Below, in pieces: positions 1 to 8,459 of a stretch of 64,000 bases of DNA (positions within the stretch are counted from its first letter, which is position 1; each line of letters begins with the position of its first letter). Source of the stretch: Bin25 sp965221765 (GTDB lineage Bacteria; Bacteroidota; Bacteroidia; Flavobacteriales; Flavobacteriaceae); contig OZ244911.1 in the NCBI GenBank assembly GCA_965221765.1, positions 1,116,001 through 1,180,000 of the forward strand, read 5' to 3'. A program made the position numbers and the translations under genes. The notes below the pieces were generated by a model, which was not told the DNA's origin, did no database searches, and was given only the letters and a program-made list of their open reading frames with translations.

Positions 1-319
1 CGAATCTTTTCGTGGCTAACAAAAAATGCAATAGAAAGAGACTAGAGGGATTCTCTAAATAACAATCGTAGTTGTCTTTGTCTTTGTGACCCAAAAATAG
101 GTATTTACTATATTCAGTAAACTTGTTTTGCTCATCGATAAGGTCGAAAGAACGTAACCAATAGTGAATAGATCGAACCATGTTTTTCCCAACCCCAAGC
201 TTGTAAATGGCATTTTCATTTCGGAAGGGGGACGCACTATCTTGATTACCAATTAATTCTAATCCCTTCAAAAGCCATTGCTCTTTACAATGAAATGTAT
301 CATGTCCTGAAAATCTCAT
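1..319 (-). CDS. DUF4007 family protein, N-terminal part (runs off the window)
   Basis: The frame is open from an ATG at 317-319 (complement) to the left edge, about 106 codons. The N-terminus reads MRFSGHDTFHCKEQWLLKG, followed further on by FRNENAIYKLGVGKNMVRSI. This is the pattern I know from DUF4007 proteins, which usually sit beside PAPS-reductase-like, phosphorothioation-type or other defence genes. The C-terminal part is outside the window, so its neighbours on that side are unseen. It is divergent from the CBASS operon, with about 250 bp between the two starts. The biochemical function of DUF4007 is not established. The family call comes from recalled sequence resemblance, not a search. 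Confidence 0.65.
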   Translation of the reverse strand, partial: MRFSGHDTFHCKEQWLLKGLELIGNQDSASPFRNENAIYKLGVGKNMVRSIHYWLRSFDLIDEQNKFTEYSKYLFLGHKDKDNYDCYLENPSSLFLLHFLLATKRF

Positions 320-514
320 TTTCACAAGAAATAGCAATGGATAAATTTATCCATTGCTAAAATAGTATTTATCATCAATACATGATGTATTAATTGTTTA
401 CAGACTTAGTTAGATAGATATGTGATAAAGTACTTTCGTTTCAGATTAAATGTGTTTCAGTAAATACATTGTAGAATACTTTTTTCTTAAACCTTATAAT
501 CATCAAAATATGAC

Positions 515-527
515 AATGTGTCACATT
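515..527. promoter_or_regulatory. 13-bp palindrome upstream of the CBASS operon
   Basis: AATGTGTCACATT is a perfect 6+1+6 inverted repeat about 47 bp before the CD-NTase start, in the divergent region between the DUF4007 gene and CBASS. Its size and place would suit a repressor site, but no regulator gene is visible next to it and short palindromes also arise by chance. Confidence 0.25.
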
Positions 528-573
528 ATGCAAGCGGATTAATAATTGATAATATAATATTTTAAAAAAAATT

Positions 574-1821
574 ATGAGTAAATATTTTAAAGTGCAAATG
601 ACTGAGATTTTAGATTTACTTGGAAAAAATATTGATATTTCTGAGACTCAACATGAAGCAGCTATTAAAAGGTATGAGGCAGTTGGAGATTGGTTATCTA
701 AAGACGATTCTAAGCCTTATCAATACAGACTAAGAATTATCCCACAAGGATCGCTAATGTTAGGAACTGCCGTAAGACCCATAGATGAAAATGATGATAT
801 TGATGTTGATCTTGTCTGCAATCTTAAATGTAAACCGAGTTTTTGGACACGAAAATATCTTAAAGAGGCTGTTGGTGACAGATTGAAACTAAACAACACA
901 TATCAAAAAATGCTGAAAGATGAAGATGGTGGGAGAAGATGTTGGACTTTAGTTTACGCGGATGAATCAAATTTCCATATAGACATACTGCCTTCGCTGG
1001 CTGATGATAACCTCAATGAGTTATTAGATGAAGAGTTTTCTAGTGCTAGTGAATTAAATGTTGATAAACTTGCAGTTAGAATAACGGATAAGGAACATGA
1101 ATTATACCAATCAGAGACAGATTCAAATCATTGGCTTAAAAGTAATCCTTTTGGATATGCAAAATGGTTCTTTCAAAGAGCAATCGCACTTGATAATCGA
1201 AATATTTCTTTAAGCAAATCAATTGATCCTCTTAGACCTTATGAAGAGGAAAAGTGGCCACTTCAAAGAATTGTACAACTTCTGAAAAGACATCGAGACA
1301 TTATGTTTTCTTCAGGAGAATATAATTCAGACAATAAGCCAATTTCAATGATTATTACAACTCTAGCGGCTCGTGCATACAATGGGAGTAATAATGTTTA
1401 TGACGCCTTTCAATATGTAGTAGGTGAGATGAGAAATAAAATTGAGATAAAACACAATCCTAAAACTGATGAAATTGAAAAGTGGATAAGTAATCCGGTT
1501 AATCAAGAGGAGAATTTTGCAGACAAATGGGTTGAAGAGCCTCAAAAAGAGGAATACCTTTATGCGTGGCTGGATAGGCTCGAAGAGGAAATAAAAACAC
1601 TTAATTCTTTTGAGAGCAAAGGCCTTCATGTATTAAACGAAACTCTAGCAAACCAGTATGGTCGTAAAGTTGTTCAAAAAACGTTTGCTGATTATGGTAA
1701 TAAAAAAAGGGGATTAAGGGAATTAGGGAAAGGGAAAATGCAAGTTGGAATAGGTATTTTAGGAGTTACTGGAAAACCACTTGTAAATCACAATTTTAAA
1801 GGCAACTGTCTGTATGAGTAG
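574..1821 (+). CDS. CBASS CD-NTase (cGAS/DncV-like nucleotidyltransferase)
   Basis: This 415-aa protein should make a cyclic oligonucleotide alarm signal on phage infection. The nucleotidyltransferase signature is clear: IIPQGSLMLGTAVRP (GS at residues 59-60), DDIDVD (metal-binding Asp77 and Asp79) and a third acidic residue in FHIDILPS near residue 136. Length fits the family. The C-terminus ends near NHNFKGN; in systems with E2-type partners the CD-NTase C-terminus is the part that gets conjugated, so this tail may matter. The last 8 bp overlap the start of the E2-like gene, so translation is probably coupled. The product nucleotide and clade cannot be read from sequence alone. The frame is intact, unlike its E2 partner. 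Confidence 0.9.
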   Translation: MSKYFKVQMTEILDLLGKNIDISETQHEAAIKRYEAVGDWLSKDDSKPYQYRLRIIPQGSLMLGTAVRPIDENDDIDVDLVCNLKCKPSFWTRKYLKEAVGDRLKLNNTYQKMLKDEDGGRRCWTLVYADESNFHIDILPSLADDNLNELLDEEFSSASELNVDKLAVRITDKEHELYQSETDSNHWLKSNPFGYAKWFFQRAIALDNRNISLSKSIDPLRPYEEEKWPLQRIVQLLKRHRDIMFSSGEYNSDNKPISMIITTLAARAYNGSNNVYDAFQYVVGEMRNKIEIKHNPKTDEIEKWISNPVNQEENFADKWVEEPQKEEYLYAWLDRLEEEIKTLNSFESKGLHVLNETLANQYGRKVVQKTFADYGNKKRGLRELGKGKMQVGIGILGVTGKPLVNHNFKGNCLYE

Positions 1822-2263
1822 TAAGTTCCATAAATCCAATGTAAAACAAAACAATGGATTACCATCTATTGCACATTTAAAAAAAATCCAAGATGACTTT
1901 CCTAATGTTAAAATTCTAAAGAAAACATGGGACAGTTTCCAAATTGAACTTCAACTACAGCCAAGCCCTATAAGCCCAAAGTATGGTATTAGGATTTTGT
2001 ATGAAAAGAAAGGGTTAAGGTTTTTGTGATAAAAAAAACTAAAAATAGCACCAAATCGTGAGAAATTACCTCATGTATACGATGGGGGAAAGCAGCAATT
2101 GTGTCTTTATTCACCTTCAAAAAAAGAATGGAATGGGTTTAAACCTATTGCAGATACTATTATTCCATGGACAAGTGAGTGGTTATTTTTTTATGAACTA
2201 TGGCTCATTAAAGGGCAATGGTTTGGAGGGGGACATAATGAATACTCTAATAAGAAGTCATAA
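1814..2263 (+). pseudogene. E2-like Cap2 of short type II CBASS, interrupted frame
   Basis: The gene starts inside the end of the CD-NTase gene. The first half (to about 2020) ends at TGA TAA (2027-2032). The same frame reopens at about 2039 and carries the E2 core: LPHVYDGGKQQLCLYSP with the candidate catalytic Cys, then PWTSEWLFFYELWLIKGQWF, to a stop at 2261-2263. Between the halves the +1 frame reads KVFVIKK, which fits the E2 beta strand expected there. One lost base in the A/G-rich stretch near 2010 and one gained in the A run at 2031-2045 therefore explain the break. In short type II CBASS the E2-only protein modifies the CD-NTase to prime it. I infer either recent inactivation or a homopolymer reading error; the spared catalytic region allows both. 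Confidence 0.75.
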
Positions 2264-2277
2264 AAGTTAATTGTTTT

Positions 2278-3339
2278 ATGACTAAGAAGAAGTTTAAAAT
2301 ATTGTCAATTGATGGTGGGGGTATTAAAGGGATATTCCCTGCAAGATTACTTGCATTAATTGAAGATGAACTAAAAAACAAAGATGACGGCAGATCCAAA
2401 ATATATCAGCGTTTTGATTTAATAACAGGTACTTCAACTGGGGGTGTAATAGCATTAGCTTTATCTTTAGGCATCAATGCTAAGGAAATCTATGGCCTGT
2501 ACATTAATAATTCCAAAAGGATATTTGGTAAAAAGAGATATTGTTTAGGTCAGATTTTTAATTCGAGCCATAAAAATTATTATTTGGAAATCCTAATAAG
2601 AAACACGTTTAAGGCTATAAACAGTGGGATTGACCCACTTATTGATGATTGCAAAACAAATGTATGTATTCCGATTTATGATTTGGAAAAAGGTAAACCA
2701 AGTGTAGTTAAATCTCGACATCATCTTTCTTTTCAGAGAGATTATCATATTCCGGCATATCAGGTAGCGTTAGCTACTTCGGCAGCACCTACCTATTTTG
2801 ATCCTTATACTGTAACATATAAAGATTCCTCTGATAGAACTCAAAACTTTAGTAATAAAGTCGATGGGGGAGTTATGGTTAATAACCCAACGCTTGTGGG
2901 ATTAATTGAAGCAATAAAAGCCTTTAGTGTTGATATTTCTGATTTAGAAATTCTGTCTATAGGAACAGGCTACAGGCGTTTCATTGAAAAAGCTAATCAA
3001 AAAGATAAAAGTTGGTTTACATCAATTATTGGAAATAACAAAAAATGGGGATTGTATTATTGGATGCTAAAAAATAACAGAAAAAGACTTATGGAATTAT
3101 TTATGCAAAGTCAATCTCAATTGGTTGAAAATTATATGAACCTTTTGCATATAGGCATAGACGAATCTGAAGTATCAAATCCAAATTTCGTTTATGATAG
3201 GATTGATGTCCAACTTGATAAAAGCAGTAATATTAAGATGGATGAGTTCGATAAAACTAAACTGAAAAACTTTGCAGAATTGGCATCGATTAAATTCAAA
3301 GAGAATAGAAAAAGTTTAATGAAAAACCATTTTTATTAG
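2278..3339 (+). CDS. capV: CapV-type patatin phospholipase, CBASS effector
   Basis: This 353-aa patatin-like enzyme is expected to degrade membrane phospholipid when activated by the cyclic nucleotide, killing the infected cell. Seen motifs are the oxyanion loop SIDGGGIKGIFPAR (residues 10-23), the nucleophile elbow GTSTGG (Ser53) and the catalytic Asp in KVDGGVMVNNP near residue 199. No signal peptide or membrane segment is apparent, which fits a cytosolic effector. It lies 14 bp after the E2-like gene on the same strand, so CD-NTase, E2 and CapV form one operon. Many CBASS loci put the effector first; here it is last. The frame is intact. Confidence 0.9.
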   Translation: MTKKKFKILSIDGGGIKGIFPARLLALIEDELKNKDDGRSKIYQRFDLITGTSTGGVIALALSLGINAKEIYGLYINNSKRIFGKKRYCLGQIFNSSHKNYYLEILIRNTFKAINSGIDPLIDDCKTNVCIPIYDLEKGKPSVVKSRHHLSFQRDYHIPAYQVALATSAAPTYFDPYTVTYKDSSDRTQNFSNKVDGGVMVNNPTLVGLIEAIKAFSVDISDLEILSIGTGYRRFIEKANQKDKSWFTSIIGNNKKWGLYYWMLKNNRKRLMELFMQSQSQLVENYMNLLHIGIDESEVSNPNFVYDRIDVQLDKSSNIKMDEFDKTKLKNFAELASIKFKENRKSLMKNHFY

Positions 3340-3461
3340 TTTTTTCCAAGTTACATATGATGCTATATTCAACCACATAGGGAATCGACCCTGTGGATTG
3401 ACTAATTTTGATGTTATTTCGATTGATTTTTATTGAGATGATTGATTTGAATTGTTTTTAG

Positions 3462-4154
3462 GAATTAATTTGGAAGTATATTAATGGGGAAAAAATCAGA
3501 TATAAATTTTATGCTGATCAATGGAAAGGGAACCCATTAACGGATTTGTGGATCAATATTCCGACATCGAAAATGTCAAAAAAAGAAAAGCAAGTTTATC
3601 TAACTCAGAAACCGCTTGTTTTATTGGAAAGATTAATCGAAAATGCCACAAATCAAGGGGATTTAATATTGGACTCTTTTTGTGGATGTGCAACTACTTG
3701 TGTTGCTGCTGAAAAACTGGATCGGAATAGACATTTCTCATATGGCATATCGATTGGTTGAAGAGCGTTTGGTTAAAGAAGTTCAAGGTTATTCTCAAGA
3801 TACAAAACAACCAGATATGTTTGGTTCTCAAAAGAAGCTTCATTTTAAAACCGAACCCCCAATAAAAAGTGAAGATGAGGTGAAATGGTCCAAATGGGTT
3901 TATGTTATTTCTAATCCAAAACACCCCAACGAATTTAAAGTCGGGATAACATCAGACTATAAAAAACGTTAGGAGGCTACCAAACATCGGATCCTTCAAG
4001 AACGTACAAAATTGAATTCAAGGTGCTGACAGATCGATTTATTGAACTAGAAAAACACATTCATTCGCATTTTGGAGCAAAACATGAGTGGGGCGCAGCA
4101 GATTTGCGAATGATAATGACCGAAATCAAAAATTTTTTAAAGAATAAAGTTTAA
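3462..4154 (+). pseudogene. Decayed DNA methyltransferase fragment with T5orf172 (GIY-YIG-like) tail
   Basis: Only the C-terminal part of an amino-methyltransferase remains. From 3462 one frame reads WKGNPLTDLWINIP, QKPLVLLERLIENA and the SAM-binding motif LILDSFCGCATTCVAAEKL. At about 3715 it jumps to another frame giving WIGIDISHMAYRLVEERL. That frame continues into a T5orf172 domain, WVYVISNPKHPNEFKVGITS, and breaks again near 3970, where the rest, GYQTSDPSRTYKIEFKVL to FLKNKV, lies in a third frame. Upstream of 3462 I see no N-terminal half and no DPPY motif. Two frameshifts plus a missing 5' half make this a pseudogene. It was probably once an orphan or restriction-linked methylase in the defence cluster. 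Confidence 0.75.
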
Positions 4155-4211
4155 AACCATTATGCTGAAGCATCTCTAGCTGTCTAGATTCAAGGTTGAT
4201 TGTAAGTTGTA

Positions 4212-5102
4212 TCAAAGCAAAGTTTCTCCATGGATAACTTCTGAATTTGGAAGAATTCGCTTGTTCAAATTGCTCAATACATTTTTTGGCCCCACTTCAT
4301 AGAAAACCGATACCCCATGCTTCCCTATAGTTTCAATAGTCTGTTGCCATAAAACGGGGGAAGTTAACTGCTCAACAAGACTGGATTTTATTTCATCTGC
4401 TGAATGAGAAGGTTTGGAACTGACATTGTGATAGATAGGAAATTGAGGATCAGAAAATGTTGTGTTTTCTACGGCTTTTGCCAATTCAACTTTAGCTTCT
4501 TCCATTAAAGGAGAATGAAAGGCACCACTAATAGGAAGCAACAAAACTCTTTTGGCTCCCTTTGATTTTAGCTTTTCAGAAGCATTTTCAATGGCTGATT
4601 TTTCACCAGTAATCACAATTTGACCTAGTGAATTATAATTAGCAGCTTGAACGATACCAAGGGTTTCTTGACAAACCGTATCGACTGTTTCGATGTCCAA
4701 CCCAATGACGGCAGCCATAGCTCCAGGATTTTGTTCACACGCTTTTTGCATGGCATTGGCTCTTGTGATAACAAGTTTTAGTCCAGACTCAAAACTTAAA
4801 GCACCAGATGCCACGACCGCTGAAAACTCTCCGAGGGAATGTCCAGCAACCATCGAAGGAGATATTCTGTTTCTTATCATTTCAAAAAGAATGACTGAAT
4901 GCAGATAAATCGATGGTTGGGTTACATCCGTTCGGTTTAAAACTTGAGCATCATCCCCAAACATGAATTCGGTAATATCAAAACCTAATATTTCATTAGC
5001 CGTTTCAAAACGTTTTTTTGCTATTTCAAATTGATCGTATAGATTTTTACCCATTCCAGGATACTGAGATCCTTGACCTGGAAATAATAAAGCAGATTTC
5101 AT
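4212..5102 (-). CDS. fabD: Malonyl-CoA:ACP transacylase
   Basis: FabD transfers malonyl from CoA to acyl carrier protein, supplying fatty acid synthesis. The 296-aa protein shows the N-terminal LFPGQGSQYPGMG loop, the nucleophile in GHSLGEFSA (Ser89), GAMAAVIG, and the catalytic His in SGAFHSPLM. Length is typical. The start overlaps the stop of folA by 4 bp (ATGA), so the two genes are translated together, a pairing based on order rather than pathway. The frame is clean, with no sign of decay. Confidence 0.96.
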   Translation of the reverse strand: MKSALLFPGQGSQYPGMGKNLYDQFEIAKKRFETANEILGFDITEFMFGDDAQVLNRTDVTQPSIYLHSVILFEMIRNRISPSMVAGHSLGEFSAVVASGALSFESGLKLVITRANAMQKACEQNPGAMAAVIGLDIETVDTVCQETLGIVQAANYNSLGQIVITGEKSAIENASEKLKSKGAKRVLLLPISGAFHSPLMEEAKVELAKAVENTTFSDPQFPIYHNVSSKPSHSADEIKSSLVEQLTSPVLWQQTIETIGKHGVSVFYEVGPKNVLSNLNKRILPNSEVIHGETLL

Positions 5103-5599
5103 ATTCTTTGGTATGTTTTATAGGTAAATTCAAACGCATGTTTTTCATCAATTGGATGTTCGATTTGGCTGGTAACTTTCCATTGGTTATCATCAATAGC
5201 CGGGAAAAAAGTATCGGCCTTTTCAAATCGATGATGGATATGGGTCAATTCCATATGGGTGGCGATATCCATAAAAAGAGCATAAATAAAACTCCCCCCA
5301 ATAATGTATGCTTTTTCAGAACCTTCAGTTTCTTTTATAGCCGAATCAATATCGTTTACAAAAACAAGATCTTTTGTGCTTTGCTGTGGTTCTTTACGAG
5401 ACATCACTATATGTTTTCTTCCAGGTAATAATCCCTGCATGGACTCATAGGTTTTTCTACCCATAATCATGGGGAATCCATAGGTTAATTGTTTAAAACG
5501 TTTCATATCATTAGGTAGACTCCATGGCAGAGTATTGTTAACTCCAATAGCATGATTTTCAGCCAAAGCAGAAATGATGATCAGTGGTTTTTGCTTCAT
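5099..5599 (-). CDS. folA: Dihydrofolate reductase
   Basis: DHFR reduces dihydrofolate with NADPH and regenerates the cofactor consumed by thymidylate synthase, whose gene (thyA) lies 1.1 kb away on the same strand. The 166-aa protein has the family landmarks: ISALAENHAIGVNNTLPW near the N-terminus, LPNDMKRFKQLT, MIMGRKTYESM, and IIGGSFIYALFMD. It is co-transcribed with fabD through a 4-bp overlap. A divergent aminotransferase gene starts 52 bp upstream. Confidence 0.96.
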   Translation of the reverse strand: MKQKPLIIISALAENHAIGVNNTLPWSLPNDMKRFKQLTYGFPMIMGRKTYESMQGLLPGRKHIVMSRKEPQQSTKDLVFVNDIDSAIKETEGSEKAYIIGGSFIYALFMDIATHMELTHIHHRFEKADTFFPAIDDNQWKVTSQIEHPIDEKHAFEFTYKTYQRI

Positions 5600-5651
5600 C
5601 TACGACCTGTTTAAATAATTAATTTTGGTGACAATTTACAAATTCAAATAG

Positions 5652-6695
5652 TTGTTTCGAAAAGAATTTCCCATCACCAAAAACCACGCTTATTTCAATA
5701 CAGCTTATGTTGGTTTGATGTCTCGAAGTTTAATCAAATATCGTTCTCAATACGATCATCAACTGTTCAAATCGATATGGGATTACAAATCAAAAAGTGA
5801 CACATTACTTTCTGAAACTAGAAAGTTGGCCTCACAACTGATTGGTTCAGATAAAGACAAAACCTTGATAACGAATAGTTTGTCTTCTGGTATTCGCTTT
5901 GCTTTGGATTGTCTCAGTCAACAATCTAAAGTATTGATATTAGAAGATGATTATCCATCGTTGACTCAAGCCATTGAAGAAAGGAATTTTCAAATAACCA
6001 AAATTCCCATAACGCATGATCTGGAACAAAAAATGGCTCAAGAGATCCGAAAACGAAAGATTGATGTTTTACTCTTAAGTGTTGTTCAATACATCAGTGG
6101 TTTAAAAGTTGATTTTGAATACTTAAAAAAGATCAAACAAGAATATCCTAATGTACTAATCCTGGGAGATGCCACTCAATTCGTCGGGACCGAATTATTT
6201 GAAATGAAGGATTCTCCTTTTGATGTCATCGCATTGAGTTCCTACAAATGGCTATTAGCAGGATTTGGAAGTGGGATTTTATGTTTTTCTGACCACTTCC
6301 TAAATAAAACTAACACCTCTTTAAGGAAATTAGAATCAACAGTTCAGATGGGACACGTCAATTTAGGAGCCGTATCTAGTCTAAAGTTCGCTATAGAAAA
6401 ACTTTTTGAGTGGGATTATGAAAAGTTAATAGATAAAAAAAATCAGGTTTGTCAGTATTTGAAACACAAACTTTCTGAATTGGAATTGCTTGATGAAATC
6501 GGACAAAAGAGAAGAAACCACAGCAACATTTTTAATTTGACATTGGATCCATTATTCCATAAAAAACTCAGAGAAAAAAAAGTGCACACGTCACTAAGGG
6601 GAAATGGCATCAGAGCATCGGTGCATTTTTACAATACCCAAAAAGATGTTGATTTACTGATGAAGACCATACAAAGAGCTCGATTGACAGTATAG
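5652..6695 (+). CDS. Class V-fold PLP-dependent aminotransferase / cysteine desulfurase-like
   Basis: This 347-aa fold-type I enzyme begins at a TTG; a TAG directly precedes it in frame, so no upstream start is possible. The PLP Lys is in VIALSSYKWLLAGFGSG (Lys199) and the cofactor Asp in LILGDATQF (Asp173). The N-terminus NHAYFNTAYVGLMS resembles class V enzymes of the NifS/kynureninase kind. The substrate cannot be told from sequence, and no Fe-S assembly genes lie nearby. It converges on thyA, with 2 bp between the stops. Confidence 0.8.
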   Translation: MFRKEFPITKNHAYFNTAYVGLMSRSLIKYRSQYDHQLFKSIWDYKSKSDTLLSETRKLASQLIGSDKDKTLITNSLSSGIRFALDCLSQQSKVLILEDDYPSLTQAIEERNFQITKIPITHDLEQKMAQEIRKRKIDVLLLSVVQYISGLKVDFEYLKKIKQEYPNVLILGDATQFVGTELFEMKDSPFDVIALSSYKWLLAGFGSGILCFSDHFLNKTNTSLRKLESTVQMGHVNLGAVSSLKFAIEKLFEWDYEKLIDKKNQVCQYLKHKLSELELLDEIGQKRRNHSNIFNLTLDPLFHKKLREKKVHTSLRGNGIRASVHFYNTQKDVDLLMKTIQRARLTV

Positions 6696-6705
6696 ATTTA
6701 TACTG
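6688..6705. terminator. Small shared stop-region hairpin between convergent genes
   Basis: CAGTATA and TATACTG (7-bp arms, 4-nt loop) span the stop codons of the aminotransferase and thyA genes. No strong T run follows, so this is only a candidate bidirectional terminator. Confidence 0.3.
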
Positions 6706-7522
6706 CCACTTTGGCTTTTATTGCAGAATAGGGATCGTAACCGATGAGCTCGAAATCTTCAAATTGAAATTCAAATAAATCCTTGACATCAGGGTTTATT
6801 TTCATCTGAGGAAGCTTTCGAGGTTTTCTGCTGAGTTGTAAATTAATTTGTTCTAAATGATTATTGTATATATGAACATCTCCAAAAGTATGGACGAATT
6901 CTCCTGGTTGAAATCCACTGACTTGAGCCATCATCAAAGTCAATAATGCATAAGAAGAAATATTAAATGGGACGCCTAAAAATACATCAGCACTTCTTTG
7001 ATATAGTTGGCAGGAAAGCTTACCATTCACAACATAAAATTGAAAAAAAGCATGGCAAGGCGGTAGGGCTGCTTTATCATTGGCTACATTTTCTGAAAAA
7101 CTCTTTGAGGTATCGGGAAGCACATTAGGATTCCATGCGGTTACCAGCATTCTTCGGCTATCTGGATTTTCTTTCAAGAGTTTTAGGATCTCTTTGATTT
7201 GGTCAATACCATCTCCATTCCAGTTTCTCCATTGGTAGCCGTATATGGGTCCCAAATCACCTTTTTCATCGGCCCATGCATCCCAAATCCGAACCCCATT
7301 GGTTTTGAGATAATCAATATTCGTTTCCCCGTTTAAAAACCACAATAACTCGTGAATCACCGATTTTAAATGAATTTTTTTTGTTGTGACAATAGGAAAT
7401 GAAGACGCTAGATCAAAGCGCATCTGGTAACCAAAAACACTGATTGTTCCGGTCCCTGTTCGATCTAATTTTTCAGCACCATGATCCAAGATATGTTGTA
7501 ATAAATCGAGATACTGTTTCAC
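6698..7522 (-). CDS. thyA: Thymidylate synthase
   Basis: ThyA methylates dUMP to dTMP using methylene-tetrahydrofolate and releases dihydrofolate for FolA. The 274-aa protein has RTGTGTISVFGYQMRFDL at the N-terminus, LGPIYGYQWRNW, the catalytic Cys in ALPPCHAFFQFYV (Cys156), the dUMP site QRSADVFLGVPFNISSYALL and HIYNNHLEQ. Length and motifs match the classical ThyA family. The frame is clean. Confidence 0.97.
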   Translation of the reverse strand: MKQYLDLLQHILDHGAEKLDRTGTGTISVFGYQMRFDLASSFPIVTTKKIHLKSVIHELLWFLNGETNIDYLKTNGVRIWDAWADEKGDLGPIYGYQWRNWNGDGIDQIKEILKLLKENPDSRRMLVTAWNPNVLPDTSKSFSENVANDKAALPPCHAFFQFYVVNGKLSCQLYQRSADVFLGVPFNISSYALLTLMMAQVSGFQPGEFVHTFGDVHIYNNHLEQINLQLSRKPRKLPQMKINPDVKDLFEFQFEDFELIGYDPYSAIKAKVAV

Positions 7523-7539
7523 TTTGATGGTTTCAATGG

Positions 7540-7900
7540 GTTGGTTCTGTTTCAGCTTTACTCAACCCCCTAATTCCTATGGATTTGCTTGGTCGTTGGT
7601 ATCGGTAGTTTTCTAGTTTTTTTAAACTGACTTTAGTATTTAATCTATCTATGGTATCTAAACTTAAGTCGTCTAATATGTTGGTAGCGGTTTCTAAAGA
7701 GCTCCTGTAGGGCGTCGGTTATCATTTGTAGTGTTGGGTATTTGAGTACTAATTGATGAGGTAGATGTTGTAATCCTCTAGGGGATTTGATATTTAGGTG
7801 CGCCTGGCTTATCGTCCTCAATGACTGTAACGAGGGAATATGGGTTTGCTTTCATTTTGATTATCGTTTTATGTTCGTATCTCATTCGTTTTTTCAACAG
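7540..7900 (-). pseudogene. Degenerate coding remnant, unidentified
   Basis: Protein-like stretches follow one another in three frames on the minus strand. MRYEHKTIIKMKANPYSLV (from about 7885) is followed by SPRGLQHLPHQLVLKYPTLQ and then by ATNILDDLSLDTIDRLNTKV, RYQRPSKSIGIRGLSKAE. No frame is open for more than about 50 codons. I do not recognise the family. The order of fragments suggests one gene broken by at least two frameshifts. Confidence 0.35.
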
Positions 7901-7917
7901 CAATGATGCTGTATTGG

Positions 7918-8169
7918 TTATGATTTGTTTACAAATAAGGTTACTATAGCTCCGATGATAGATAATATAGCTGTACTCCCTACTCCTATAATCCATTTAA
8001 CATTATTAGTCGTGTTATTAACCTTATCATTCATTCCCTTTACCTCCTTTTCTATATCATCCAAACGTTTGGTTATCCCCTTATTCGTTTCATTAATGGC
8101 GTTTAATTTCTCTGTATTACCATTAATAGCGTCTAATAGCTGTTTATTGGTTACTCTTTGGTTATTCAT
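7918..8169 (-). CDS. Small coiled-coil protein with C-terminal membrane segment
   Basis: This 83-aa protein has an N-terminal coiled coil (heptads in LDAINGNTEKLNAINETN and KRLDDIEKEVKGMND) and one C-terminal transmembrane helix (WIIGVGSTAILSIIGAIVTL). The architecture resembles XhlA/holin-associated and other membrane-tethered microproteins. The junction NTTNNVKWIIGVGS is close to NNSTNIKWIIRVGS in the 92-aa protein at 13965-14243, so the two are probably paralogues. The start region shares TAGAAAACAATG with the small gene at 8262-8393. Function unknown. Confidence 0.55.
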   Translation of the reverse strand: MNNQRVTNKQLLDAINGNTEKLNAINETNKGITKRLDDIEKEVKGMNDKVNNTTNNVKWIIGVGSTAILSIIGAIVTLFVNKS

Positions 8170-8261
8170 TGTTTTCTATATGGTTTTATGTCTATATGTA
8201 TATCCTCTATAGTATTTTCTAGCATCTCTATTCAGTTCGTAAATTTTATTATTTAAGTTGC

Positions 8262-8393
8262 TCAATAGGATAGTTTAATTTTTTCCAACTCTACCATTTT
8301 AGTCTCTATCGTATCAAACCTTTCATTATGGGATTTGATAAGATTTGTTATGAAGCCCCCTACTCTTGTTTTGTGCTGTTTTCGGTTGTCCAT
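8262..8393 (-). CDS. 43-aa hypothetical microprotein
   Basis: ATG at 8391-8393 (complement) opens a short basic protein: MDNRKQHKTRVGGFITNLI, then SHNERFDTIETKMVELEKI. The last part is heptad-like, as in the N-terminal half of the 83-aa protein downstream, but no membrane helix follows before the TGA. The start context TAGAAAACAATG matches that of the 83-aa gene. This could be a truncated duplicate that lost its membrane segment. Confidence 0.4.
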   Translation of the reverse strand: MDNRKQHKTRVGGFITNLIKSHNERFDTIETKMVELEKIKLSY

Positions 8394-8459
8394 TGTTTTC
8401 TAATTAGGTTTCTATTTGATACAATTAATAATTGAAATATAAATTAACCTTTAACAAAA

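Noticed and set aside
2058..2270. 70-codon plus-strand frame inside the E2-like gene
   Set aside because: The neighbouring frame carries the E2 motifs LPHVYDGG and PWTSEWLFFYELW; this one is an overlapping shadow.
3682..3972. A stand-alone 96-codon GIY-YIG-like gene
   Set aside because: Its first part reads as the continuation of the upstream methylase in another frame, and its last part continues in a third frame, so it is a piece of one broken gene.
5018..5428. 136-codon plus-strand frame over folA/fabD
   Set aside because: It lies antisense to two genes with complete family motifs and has no recognisable protein features.
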